Shown: positions 31,488-40,700, numbered from the stretch's first letter. The stretch is DNA of 62,607 nt from an uncultured Clostridia bacterium (GCA_904420525.1 CAJFVT010000063.1:1-62607), one strand, 5' to 3'. The notes: a model not told the origin generated them from the sequence alone. Made by a program: numbers and translations.

Positions 31488-31492
31488 CTCCT

Positions 31493-31987
31493 CTATTCAG
31501 CTCCATATAGGCAGCGCATGATCTCTTTGCCCGATCCGGTCTTGAAAATTTTGTTATATATATCCCTGACCGTGTCCGTGCCGATCTCATCCTCAAATAC
31601 ATTTACTATAAAATCCGCCTCAATAAGTATCTGACAGTCCATTCCATCGATATTGACATACTTATGATGACGTGACACGAGATATTTTACTCTGTCTATA
31701 AACTCTGCATCATAACCGGCCTTCTTAAGCAGCTTTTCCGCCTCTCCGGGACCTTCTATCTGCTGATAATGACCGCTTGGCGAGCCGTATTTTATCTCAC
31801 TGTTCTTTATTCCTATATCATGAACATACGCGGCAGCCTCAAGTATCTCCTGCTTCCTTGCGTCAAGCCCTTCCGCCTCTCCGATAATCTTTGCAAAGCT
31901 GTGTACCTTCATGAAATGATTTATCCTTTTCACATCGCCCTCCATGTATCTGCACATAGAAAGCGCTGTTTTTGTAAGCCTGTCCAT
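31493..31987 (-). CDS. HD-domain phosphohydrolase
   Basis: NHFMKVHSFAKIIGEAEGLDARKQEILEAAAYVHDIGIKNSEIKYGS. Confidence 0.88.
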   Translation of the reverse strand: MDRLTKTALSMCRYMEGDVKRINHFMKVHSFAKIIGEAEGLDARKQEILEAAAYVHDIGIKNSEIKYGSPSGHYQQIEGPGEAEKLLKKAGYDAEFIDRVKYLVSRHHKYVNIDGMDCQILIEADFIVNVFEDEIGTDTVRDIYNKIFKTGSGKEIMRCLYGAE

Positions 31988-32034
31988 ATCCTTCTCCTTT
32001 TTCGCGATCGCTTAAGCAACAGCCCATACCGAGA

Positions 32035-32712
32035 TCACTCAAACGGTCTTATACGGTAATCAACTCCAAGCTTTCTGCATATATCGGCACATTGCTCCTC
32101 TTCCTCTTTTGTTATAGTTGTCGCGACTGTTGTGAGCACTACCCTTTTTACATATTTTTTCACTTCTCCGGCAAACCTCAGCATAGCGTCAAACGACTCA
32201 GCTCCGAATTTGGAGCGTGTCAGCTCATAAAATCTGTCTTTATCCGGAGTGTTCAGACTTATAGAGACCACGTCTATCCTGTCTTTGAAATCGGGAGCCG
32301 TTTCACGTCCATTTATAAGGTCGGACATCCCGTTTGTATTTATGCGTATCGGCAGACTTGTCTTTTGCTTCAGATATCCGCATATCTCAAGTATATCGTC
32401 AAGCCTCTCCGTCGGCTCACCATACCCGCAGAAAACTATTTCCTTATATTTCGAAAGATCAGCCTTGTCAAACTCCGCCTTTACCTCATCCGCAGACGGC
32501 TCTCTTTCCAGCCAAAGGCTGTCGGCACTGCCGACAAAATCCTTTTCCTGTCTTAAACAAAATGTACACGCGCACGGGCATCTGTTGGTCATATTTACAT
32601 ACAGCCCGTCATGGACCTCATATAAAATAGTCATTGCTTTCATTATAAAGCTCTCCTTTCCGTTAAGTATATAGGTGATCGCGAAACGTTCGTTTCGCAA
32701 TCCGTCAAGCAA
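32035..32712 (-). CDS. Radical SAM protein, TatD-associated type
   Basis: VNMTNRCPCACTFCLRQEKDFVGSADSLWLEREPS; EIVFCGYGEPTERLDDIL; start likely internal (MTILYEVHDG). Confidence 0.85.
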   Translation of the reverse strand: MLDGLRNERFAITYILNGKESFIMKAMTILYEVHDGLYVNMTNRCPCACTFCLRQEKDFVGSADSLWLEREPSADEVKAEFDKADLSKYKEIVFCGYGEPTERLDDILEICGYLKQKTSLPIRINTNGMSDLINGRETAPDFKDRIDVVSISLNTPDKDRFYELTRSKFGAESFDAMLRFAGEVKKYVKRVVLTTVATTITKEEEEQCADICRKLGVDYRIRPFE

Positions 32713-32754
32713 GTGAAGTAATTACAAAACGCTGCCGCGTTTCGCAATTACCTA
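32672..32754 (+). repeat. Dispersed double-hairpin repeat, copy 2 (full length)
   Basis: taggtgatcgcgaaacgttcgtttcgcaa...gaagtaattacaaaacgctgccgcgtttcgcaattaccta; ends are inverted repeats. Confidence 0.88.
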
Positions 32755-32862
32755 TTTAAGTATCCGCCGCCGCGGATATCTATGCTATGACAAAAATAAT
32801 CCCTCATACTCATTAACAATTATACTCCAGCAGCTGCAAAAATGCAATAGCTCATTGCAAGA

Positions 32863-34212
32863 TCAATGATTTACAGTGAATTTTTTTAGGATCACCGCCG
32901 ACAATACCGCAGTCGCGAATGAAGCCGCCGCAAGGTTCAGCCACATACCTGTAAGTCCCAGCGGCCACAGCACTGCAATAAATATGACCGGGAACACAAG
33001 CGATATAGATATTGATATCACAGATGCGGGTATCGGCTTCTCTATTGCCAGCATATAGCTCTGCGAAGCAAATGGGAACCATCTTGCAACATAGGTCAAA
33101 GCGAACAGCCTCACTGCCGCCTCTGCCATGACCATAAGCGTCTCGCCGCCGCTGCCCATAAACAGCTCGGCAGTCTGCAGCGGGAACAGGAATATAACAG
33201 CCGCCGCAAGCAGAGATACTGTTCCGCTCGCACCGAAGCAGCAGCCTTCTATCGCCCTTACACGTCTGTATTCACGCGCGCCCCAGTTGTAGCCTACCGC
33301 AGGCTGAAGCGAATCACACATTCCATACATTATCGACTGTACTATACCATCTATATACATTAGTATACCGTAAACCGACACAGCCGTTTGACCGCCCAGG
33401 CGGACAAGGAATATGTTCATTATTATAGAAGTTATCCTGCCGGCGATATTGCTTAAAAAGCTCGGACAGCCGCAGGAAATTATCCTCATTATAAGCCTCC
33501 AGCTGAAATGAGGCCGGCAGAACGAAAGGCGAAGCTTCCCGGCAAAAAACGGGATAAACGCGATCACCGCACATATCATCATACCTAGACAGGTAGCGAG
33601 CGCCGCCGCCCATATCCCCCATCGGAATACAAACAGGAACAAGAATTCAAGCACCGCGCTGAGTCCTGCCATGAGTATGTTCAAAAACATACTTCCGCGT
33701 ATCTTGCCGCATATGCGAAGATAATTATCAACCGCGAACACTATAGTCGAGATCGGAGAGCAAAGCGCGTATACACGCAGATAGGCTACCGCAAGCTCCG
33801 CGAATTCCCCCTCTGCTCCCATGAGCCGTATCAGCAGCGGAGCCAAACCAAACAGAGCCGCACCGACCAATATACCGGCAGCGACTATCATTATGCATGC
33901 GCATGTAAATATATTGTTAGCCGCATGCTCTTTTTTCTCTCCCAGACTGATCGAGATCGGCACTGACGAGCCTACTCCTATGAGATCGGCAAGAGCAAAA
34001 TTGATTATAACGAAGGGCATCGCAAGATTGAGAGCCGCAAAGGCTGTTTCTCCCAGTATCCTCCCTACGAAAACTCCGTCGATAAGCTGATAGAGCGATG
34101 ATGCCAGCATACTCGCTGCTCCCGGCACCGCCGCCGTAAAAAACAGCTTCACCGGCGGGGTTTTTATAAACAGATCATGTGTGTTCATACCATTTTTCTC
34201 CTCTTTTTTCAT
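32863..34212 (-). CDS. MATE-family efflux transporter
   Basis: 12-TM; KLFFTAAVPGAASMLASSLYQLIDGVFVGRILGETAFAALNLAMPF. Confidence 0.92.
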   Translation of the reverse strand: MKKEEKNGMNTHDLFIKTPPVKLFFTAAVPGAASMLASSLYQLIDGVFVGRILGETAFAALNLAMPFVIINFALADLIGVGSSVPISISLGEKKEHAANNIFTCACIMIVAAGILVGAALFGLAPLLIRLMGAEGEFAELAVAYLRVYALCSPISTIVFAVDNYLRICGKIRGSMFLNILMAGLSAVLEFLFLFVFRWGIWAAALATCLGMMICAVIAFIPFFAGKLRLSFCRPHFSWRLIMRIISCGCPSFLSNIAGRITSIIMNIFLVRLGGQTAVSVYGILMYIDGIVQSIMYGMCDSLQPAVGYNWGAREYRRVRAIEGCCFGASGTVSLLAAAVIFLFPLQTAELFMGSGGETLMVMAEAAVRLFALTYVARWFPFASQSYMLAIEKPIPASVISISISLVFPVIFIAVLWPLGLTGMWLNLAAASFATAVLSAVILKKFTVNH

Positions 34213-34302
34213 TATGTCATAAATTCAAAATCGTACTTCGATTATAGCATGAAGCACCTCATATGTCAATCACCGGCACAGCAAAACTTTATAAACTTTA
34301 TA

Positions 34303-34331
34303 TTGAAATGATCGCGCTTTGGTGTTATAAT
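34303..34331 (+). promoter_or_regulatory. Promoter of the SLH protein gene
   Basis: TTGAAA-N17-TATAAT, about 20 nt before the ATG. Confidence 0.6.
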
Positions 34332-34351
34332 AGATTCGGGAGTGATTTATT

Positions 34352-35980
34352 ATGATATTTTATAAACTGATAAAAACAGCCGCTGCTTCTGTACTCGGAG
34401 CTGCCGCAGTTTTTGCATCGGCATCTGCCCTAGCTTACACGGATGTGCCGTCAGGACACTGGGCGGAAAGCGTTATAAACGAGGCTTCAGCTGCCGGGAT
34501 AATGCAGGGACGTGACAACGGTGAATTTGGTCTGGGCGACAGCATAAAACGAAGCGAGTTCGCAGCAATGCTCGTACGCCTCATGGGCTGGGAGAAGGGT
34601 ACATCGATCACCGGCTTCAGCGATGTATCTCAGGGCAGCTGGTACTTCGGAGATGTCAGCGCGCTGGCAGCGCACGGTGCCGTATCCGGCGGCATGTTCC
34701 GCCCTGAGGACGATATAACCAGACGCGAGATGGCAGTCATGCTCATAAAGGCTCTGGGCTATGACAATATAGCCGCAGCTCAGGACCGCAGTTCTTTTTC
34801 AGACGTTTCCTCCGATTCGGGATATATTGAAACAGCACGCGATCTCGGAATAATAAACGGCAAGACCGACACCCAGTTCGATCCTGATGGCTTTGCTTTG
34901 CGTGAGGAGGGCGCGGCAATGATGATGCGACTCTACACTAAATATTATTCCCGTCTTTCAGAGATACACGGCTTTTACGCTATCTCATCATGGGGACAGC
35001 GCGAGCTTGCGGCCCAGATGGATTCTGTTTCGTTCGGCTGGAGCCGTCTTGAATATACGGACAGCGGAGAAGTCGATCTGAACACTACGACTGACAACGG
35101 GAACGTATGGTACATACCTGATGGCTGGGAAGACGCTGTAAGCTATATCAAGGACAGCGGCGCAGTTGAAAACTTTGCAGTTACCATGACTGATCAGGAT
35201 GACAGCCGGGCGATACTTTTAAACGCTGAAAACCGCTCTGCTGCTATCTCCGCGCTCACTGACGCAGCTGACGGCTTTGACGGGATAACGATCGATTTTG
35301 AGGGCATGAAGGGCGAGGAACTGAAAAACGGGCTTAACGAATTTATGCGCGAGCTACGCTCCGCGCTCGGGGACAAGCAGCTTTATATTGCCGTTCACCC
35401 TGTACTCAAAAACAGCTCCGAGTATTATGACGCATATGATTATAGGACACTCGGCGAATATGCCGACCGCGTTATCCTTATGGCGCACGACTACGCTGCG
35501 TATACAATGCCGGATTCTCTGCTGAACACGGATTTCATCTCAACTCCGGTAACGCCCTTCGATGAGATATATTACGCTCTCAGGGAAATAACCGATCCGC
35601 AGACAGGCGTTGCGGACACCGCAAAAATACAGCTTGCGCTTAGCCTTCCCAGCAATGCAGCCTGGGAGACCGAAAACGGACGGATAACAAACCCGCAGTC
35701 GATCCATCCCGCAACAGACACCGTTATGAAAAGGCTTGCTCAATCTGATACTGAAATAAATTATTCCGACACCTACCGTGATCCTTATGCATGGTATTCA
35801 ACAGAGGACGGACAGCGGATACTGATATGGTATGAGGACAGCAGGAGCGTAAGGGACAAGATAAAGCTTGCGCGTATGTTCGGTATAAACTCGATCTCGA
35901 TCTGGCGTATAGGCGAGATACAAAACGGCAGCGCCGATATTTATATGGATGTTTGGGATACTATACTGTCAGAAAAATAA
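34352..35980 (+). CDS. Secreted S-layer-homology protein with GH18-like domain
   Basis: signal peptide; SLH repeats YTDVPSGHWAESVINEASAAGIMQGR, GFSDVSQGSWYFGDVSALAAHGAVSG; FDGITIDFEGM, YIAVHPV, VILMAHDYA. Confidence 0.87.
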   Translation: MIFYKLIKTAAASVLGAAAVFASASALAYTDVPSGHWAESVINEASAAGIMQGRDNGEFGLGDSIKRSEFAAMLVRLMGWEKGTSITGFSDVSQGSWYFGDVSALAAHGAVSGGMFRPEDDITRREMAVMLIKALGYDNIAAAQDRSSFSDVSSDSGYIETARDLGIINGKTDTQFDPDGFALREEGAAMMMRLYTKYYSRLSEIHGFYAISSWGQRELAAQMDSVSFGWSRLEYTDSGEVDLNTTTDNGNVWYIPDGWEDAVSYIKDSGAVENFAVTMTDQDDSRAILLNAENRSAAISALTDAADGFDGITIDFEGMKGEELKNGLNEFMRELRSALGDKQLYIAVHPVLKNSSEYYDAYDYRTLGEYADRVILMAHDYAAYTMPDSLLNTDFISTPVTPFDEIYYALREITDPQTGVADTAKIQLALSLPSNAAWETENGRITNPQSIHPATDTVMKRLAQSDTEINYSDTYRDPYAWYSTEDGQRILIWYEDSRSVRDKIKLARMFGINSISIWRIGEIQNGSADIYMDVWDTILSEK

Positions 35981-36017
35981 AAACACTGAAAACGCGTATG
36001 GCTTTCAGCACTGTTCA

Positions 36018-36064
36018 AGGGGGCTGCCGCGTTTAGCGCAGAGCGCTAAATGCGGCAGCCCCTT
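36018..36064. terminator. Very stable GGGGCTGCCGC hairpin between convergent genes
   Basis: GGGGCTGCCGCgTTTAGCGC-agag-CGCTAAAtGCGGCAGCCCC; no clear T-tract on either strand. Confidence 0.65.
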
Positions 36065-36102
36065 GCCATCAGGCGTCCCACGCTTATCCCTGTCTCAAAT
36101 TT

Positions 36103-36453
36103 TCATTCCGTCCGTTTCCCGCGCTGTGAGATGAGAAAGTCCATATATTCCTTTGCCTTTTTCTTTTCCTCCTCAGAAAGCACAGCACAGGTCTTTTCAA
36201 ATTCGCTCTGCCCGGCCGGTCTCTTCTCCGGCACGCAAGCGCGGTCTCCCCGCACGTTTCTCACATCAGATATGCATAAGATATAATCTACTGAAACATC
36301 AAATATTTTGCTTAGCTCTATCAATGTTTTTGCTGTGAGCGGTACACGTTCTTTTTCGTATTTAGAAATCGCTGCATCTTCCAAATGCAGCATTTCCCCA
36401 AGTTTTTTCTGTGTCAAACCCGCTTTTAAACGTAATTCTCTTATTCTATTCAT
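36103..36453 (-). CDS. XRE-family transcriptional regulator
   Basis: IRELRLKAGLTQKKLGEMLHLEDAAISKYEKERVPLTAKTLIELSKIFDVSVDYIL. Confidence 0.93.
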   Translation of the reverse strand: MNRIRELRLKAGLTQKKLGEMLHLEDAAISKYEKERVPLTAKTLIELSKIFDVSVDYILCISDVRNVRGDRACVPEKRPAGQSEFEKTCAVLSEEEKKKAKEYMDFLISQRGKRTE

Positions 36454-36566
36454 AAGAATTCCCCTGTTTTTAATGAATTATATATATTATATCATTTTTC
36501 TAAATATGTAACAATCAATTCATCTTATCAGGACAATTCCTTGTGATTAAATTATTAAAGCAGAGC

Positions 36567-36595
36567 TTGACTTTCCTATTAGGAAATGTTATAAT
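36567..36595 (+). promoter_or_regulatory. Sigma-A promoter of the RHH gene
   Basis: TTGACT-N17-TATAAT; spacer holds palindrome TTTCCTATTAGGAAA. Confidence 0.8.
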
Positions 36596-36625
36596 AGATA
36601 TAATAAGAATTTCCCTATCAGGAAA
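36572..36625. promoter_or_regulatory. Pair of 15-bp operator-like palindromes
   Basis: TTTCCTATTAGGAAA (36572-36586) and TTCCCTATCAGGAAA (36611-36625), 13/15 identical. Confidence 0.75.
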
Positions 36626-36687
36626 GTTCATCTTATACAGCTGAAGCACTGCATTGCTACTCAATTATCGACAAGGAGGCATTAATA

Positions 36688-36921
36688 ATGGATAACGAAT
36701 ACATCGGAAAAAACCTGTCCGTGCGTATACCGCGAGAACTGCTTGAAAAACTTAAGTACATAGCAAAGTACAAGGGCCGCAGCCTGAATGCGCAGATCTT
36801 ATACCTTATACGTATGTCAGTGCTTGACTTTAAAAGGGAACACAGCTTATCTGATGCGGCTATGGAAGAGGAGCTGAAAAAATTTCTTGAAACAAAACCA
36901 AACAAATGTGATCAGGACTGA
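36688..36921 (+). CDS. Arc/ribbon-helix-helix-type DNA-binding protein
   Basis: KNLSVRIPRELLEKLKYIAKYKGRSLNAQILYLIRMSV; AGGAGG before ATG. Confidence 0.82.
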   Translation: MDNEYIGKNLSVRIPRELLEKLKYIAKYKGRSLNAQILYLIRMSVLDFKREHSLSDAAMEEELKKFLETKPNKCDQD

Positions 36922-37044
36922 GCGCTGTTTATGCCCAGTCCTGAAGAAGCTCACGGGTTTTGCCGCCGAATATCCCCTCAATAGTTTTAACATTTTATTA
37001 CACACATTTTTCCGGCTTTTTTCTCTAAAAAAACACATTTTTTC

Positions 37045-37083
37045 AAAAATAGAGCTGCCGCTAAATGCGGCAGCCCTGTTTTT
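37045..37083. terminator. Bidirectional terminator (GGGGCTGCYGC stem family)
   Basis: AGAGCTGCCGC-taaat-GCGGCAGCCCT flanked by A- and T-rich tracts. Confidence 0.85.
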
Positions 37084-37099
37084 GAACCATAGTTGCTTA

Positions 37100-38206
37100 T
37101 CAATTTTTCTCTGACATTTTCAGCATAAGCCCGTATATTTTTTCGAGCGCGTCCGTCTTGGCTATCTTTTTCAAGTTTTCTTCCATAGCTGCCAAACGCC
37201 GCGGACTTCCGAGCAGCTCCGAGAGCTTTTTATACAACAGCTCAGGAGTAAGCTCAGCCTCGGTTATGACCTCGGCAGCTCCGCACCTTTCAAACTCTCG
37301 CGCGTTCTGTTCCTGATGATTGCGTACAACGTTCGGTGACGGGATAAGTATTGACGGCTTTGCAAGCGCCGCTATCTCCGATACCGTTATCGCTCCCGAT
37401 CTTGAGACCACAACATCCGCAGCCGCCATGACCTCGGCCATATTGTTTATATACGAAGTTATTTTTATATTCTTATCCGACGCGGCTATTCCCTTTTCAC
37501 GCGCCGCCGCTATGACCTTTTCAAAATTGCGTTCACCTGTACCGAAGATGATATCCGCCGCGCCCTTTTCACGGAATTTCGGCAGCATCTCTATGACCGT
37601 TTCATTTATCCTGTCGGCCCCGAGACTGCCTCCGAAGATAAGCACCATATCGCCCTTAATGCCAAGCTTTTTCCTTGCCGACGCCTTATCGGCCTTCAAT
37701 ATCTCCGTACGGATCGGGTTTCCTGTCACAACGCATTTTTTCTTATCCTTCAGAAACTGCTCCGTTTCATCAAAGCTGACCGCCACATAGTCCACATATT
37801 TCTCCGAGCCCTTTACGGTAAGTCCGGGATAGACGTTCTGCTCATGGATCAGCGCGCTGACGCCCTCCTTATGCGCAGCCATCGCCACCGGTCCGCTGAC
37901 ATAGCCGCCGGTGCAGACTATACAGTCCGGCTTGAATTCACGGATCAATTCACGGCAGCGCTTTCTTGCAGAGGCAAGCTTCTTTATTACCCTGACATTG
38001 CGCAGAAGATTTTTTCTGTCAAAGCCTTCAATATCGATATATTCTATCCTGTAGCCGGCATCAGGGACAAGCTTTTTCTCCAATCCCTTTCTCGTTCCGA
38101 TAAAAAGCGCCTCAAAGCTTTCATCCCTTGCTCCCGCATAGTCGGCTATGGATATGGCAGGGTTGATATGCCCGCCTGTGCCGCCGCCCGCAAATATAAC
38201 TCTCAC
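37100..38206 (-). CDS. murG: UDP-GlcNAc:lipid II N-acetylglucosamine transferase
   Basis: MRVIFAGGGTGGHINPAISIAD; GGYVSGPVAMAAH; HEQNVYPG; VVSRSGAITVSEIAALAKPSILIPSP. Confidence 0.97.
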   Translation of the reverse strand: MRVIFAGGGTGGHINPAISIADYAGARDESFEALFIGTRKGLEKKLVPDAGYRIEYIDIEGFDRKNLLRNVRVIKKLASARKRCRELIREFKPDCIVCTGGYVSGPVAMAAHKEGVSALIHEQNVYPGLTVKGSEKYVDYVAVSFDETEQFLKDKKKCVVTGNPIRTEILKADKASARKKLGIKGDMVLIFGGSLGADRINETVIEMLPKFREKGAADIIFGTGERNFEKVIAAAREKGIAASDKNIKITSYINNMAEVMAAADVVVSRSGAITVSEIAALAKPSILIPSPNVVRNHQEQNAREFERCGAAEVITEAELTPELLYKKLSELLGSPRRLAAMEENLKKIAKTDALEKIYGLMLKMSEKN

Positions 38207-38216
38207 TGAAATTACC

Positions 38217-39641
38217 TCATTTCTTTATTGTTTTCCTCGAAACATTCAGCAGTATACCCATCTCAAGAAGCAGCGTCAGTATTGATGTTCCGCCGTAGCT
38301 GAAGAACGGGAGTGATATACCCGTGTTCGGGATTATCGATACCGCAACGCCCATATTAAGGAATGTCTGGATACCCAGCTGTGCCGCTATACCTATGCAG
38401 GTAAGCGTTGACCATACATCCGGCGCGTTTATCGCTATCCTTATCGCGCGCAGGAAAAGCGCCGCGAACAGAAGGATTATTACAGTCGCTCCGAAAAAGC
38501 CCAGCTCCTCGCATATTATAGAAAATATAAAGTCATTGTAAGGCTCCGGCAGATTTGAATATTTCTGAACGCTCTGCCCAAGCCCCAGTCCGAACAGCCG
38601 CCCGGAGCCTATAGCATATATACTCTGCGATACCTGATACCCTGTTGTCTGCGAATCAGCAAACGGATCGAGCAGAGACGTTATTCGTGCCATTCGTGTC
38701 GGGTCGAACTGCAGGTATATAAACATAAGCGCAACTATCGCTATACCGCCTATGATGAGAGGCTTTACCGGCGTGCCGCCCGCTATCATAACGCAGCAGG
38801 CTATACCGACTATAACTATAGTACCGCTAAGATGCGTTTCAAGCATCAGAAGCAGCGCAACTATGCCTATGATCCCCAGACAAAACAGATTGCTGCGAAG
38901 CGTTTTTAGGTCTATGACCTTCATCTTTACAAGATAAGCTATATACATCGCTATTACCGGCTTCATAAGCTCCGATGGCTGGAGCTGTATAAACGGTATG
39001 TTCAGCCAGCGCCGCGCGCCGTTGAATTCCGCGCCTATCCCCGGTATAAGCACGAGTATAAGAAGTATAACACAGATTATGAAGGCCTTCGGGATCAAAT
39101 TCAGGAAGCTGTCAAGATTGATGCCTGATATAATAAACATGCCCGCAAAGCCCACAACTATGAATATCAGCTGACGCTTGAAAAAGTAATACGAATCATT
39201 GTACAGGCGGCTGCCCGCCGGCGCGGACGCCGAAAGCATTACTATAAGACCTATTGCAACGATAAGTATTATGAGAAAGAGCATCGTATAATCCATGTCT
39301 CCCTCTCTCAGAAGCTTTCTTCTCAGCGTGCTTACAACACTGCCTCCACCGCTCCGTTCTGTACCGCCGCGCGATCCCGCACGCTGCTCGCGCTTCCGGC
39401 GCAGCCTTTCCCTTTCTTCCCTGCGCTGCTCAGCCTCGGTCCGCGCGCGGGCGCTTCGCCCGGCAGCTCTGCTCCGCTCTGCTGCCCTGCCCCGCACCGG
39501 CATAGCTGCCCGGGCAGGCTCGCGCCGCCGGCTGCGGTCCTCCGCGCCTGACCTGCCGGCAGATGCGGTCCTCCGCGCCGATGCGCCGGTATTCACAGCG
39601 CTGACACGCCGCGCTCCGCCGCTGTTTGCTTTTCGTGCCAT
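38217..39641 (-). CDS. ftsW: SEDS-family glycosyltransferase FtsW/SpoVE with basic N-terminal extension
   Basis: GARRWLNIPFIQLQPSELMKPVIAMYIAYL; SFFSYGGTSILTLLLEMGILLNVSR; about 115 aa Arg-rich N-term. Confidence 0.92.
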   Translation of the reverse strand: MARKANSGGARRVSAVNTGASARRTASAGRSGAEDRSRRREPARAAMPVRGRAAERSRAAGRSARARTEAEQRREERERLRRKREQRAGSRGGTERSGGGSVVSTLRRKLLREGDMDYTMLFLIILIVAIGLIVMLSASAPAGSRLYNDSYYFFKRQLIFIVVGFAGMFIISGINLDSFLNLIPKAFIICVILLILVLIPGIGAEFNGARRWLNIPFIQLQPSELMKPVIAMYIAYLVKMKVIDLKTLRSNLFCLGIIGIVALLLMLETHLSGTIVIVGIACCVMIAGGTPVKPLIIGGIAIVALMFIYLQFDPTRMARITSLLDPFADSQTTGYQVSQSIYAIGSGRLFGLGLGQSVQKYSNLPEPYNDFIFSIICEELGFFGATVIILLFAALFLRAIRIAINAPDVWSTLTCIGIAAQLGIQTFLNMGVAVSIIPNTGISLPFFSYGGTSILTLLLEMGILLNVSRKTIKK

Positions 39642-39657
39642 AAAAAACTCCCTTCGT

Positions 39658-40686
39658 TTATGCGAAATATGATATTACACACAGGCACAGGGTCACCAGC
39701 GTAAATACCGTCACTATCTTTGTTTCCTTCCATTTCATCATTTCAAAATGATGATGTATAGGGGTCATTTTAAATATTCTCCTGCCCTCGCCGTATTTTT
39801 TCTTTGTATATTTAAAATATGTTGTCTGCAATATTACCGAAAGTGTTTCCGCAAAGTATACGAAGCCTACAAGGATCAGATATATATGCATATTCAGATC
39901 CACTGCCATAAGCGATACAGCGCCTCCCAGGAACAGCGAGCCTGTGTCGCCCATAAACACCTTTGCCGGATACTTATTGAATATAAGGAATGCCAGCAGT
40001 CCGCCGACCAGCGCCATTGCGTAAACGCTCACGCCTGTTTCCGCAGGCTCAAATCTGAAGAATGAGTATACCGCAAAAAACAGACCTACCACAGCTGTGA
40101 CGCTCGAAGCAAGACCGTCAAGACCATCGGTGAGATTTACGGCGTTTACCGTTCCCACTACTACGAACATCACAAACGGGATATACAGCCATATAGGTAT
40201 CGTTACCGTGTATTTTATAAACGGGATAACTATATCGGTTTCAAGCAGTCCCATAAAATACATTACTATGACATATACAGCCGCAAATATAAGCTGCAGA
40301 ACAAACTTCTGTATTGCCGTCAGACCCAGATTTCTCTTTTTCACGACCTTTATGTAATCATCCACAAAGCCGATAACACCAAAGCCAAGCGAGACCAAAA
40401 ACAGCACCGCCGCTTTCATGAGCGTGGGCGTCAGCGCGTCTCTGACAGCTGAGATTATTATTCCCGCCGCGACTGCCGCGCCGATGCCTGCTATGAACAT
40501 TATCCCGCCCATAGTAGGAGTTCCCGACTTCTTCTGATGCCATGCCGGACCTTCCTCGCGTATCTCCTGACCGTATTTGAGTCTGTGCAGCCATTTTATA
40601 AAAGCCGGACCAAGCAGTGCCGTGACAGCAAATGCAAAAACCAGCGAAAACAACGTTGCTTTTATGAACTCAACTATATTATCCAT
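39658..40686 (-). CDS. mraY: Phospho-N-acetylmuramoyl-pentapeptide transferase
   Basis: GTPTMGGIMFI; NAVNLTDGLDGLA; FMGDTGSLFLGG; MTPIHHHFEMMKWKETKIV. Confidence 0.98.
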   Translation of the reverse strand: MDNIVEFIKATLFSLVFAFAVTALLGPAFIKWLHRLKYGQEIREEGPAWHQKKSGTPTMGGIMFIAGIGAAVAAGIIISAVRDALTPTLMKAAVLFLVSLGFGVIGFVDDYIKVVKKRNLGLTAIQKFVLQLIFAAVYVIVMYFMGLLETDIVIPFIKYTVTIPIWLYIPFVMFVVVGTVNAVNLTDGLDGLASSVTAVVGLFFAVYSFFRFEPAETGVSVYAMALVGGLLAFLIFNKYPAKVFMGDTGSLFLGGAVSLMAVDLNMHIYLILVGFVYFAETLSVILQTTYFKYTKKKYGEGRRIFKMTPIHHHFEMMKWKETKIVTVFTLVTLCLCVISYFA

Positions 40687-40700
40687 CTCCTATTCCCCTC

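Noticed and set aside
36103-36921. Toxin-antitoxin system (XRE + RHH)
   Set aside because: Both proteins look like DNA-binding regulators; no recognisable toxin and the genes are divergent with separate promoters
39295-39672. 125-aa plus-strand ORF rich in R/S/A/P
   Set aside because: Antisense to the Arg-rich FtsW extension; no RBS or homology recognised
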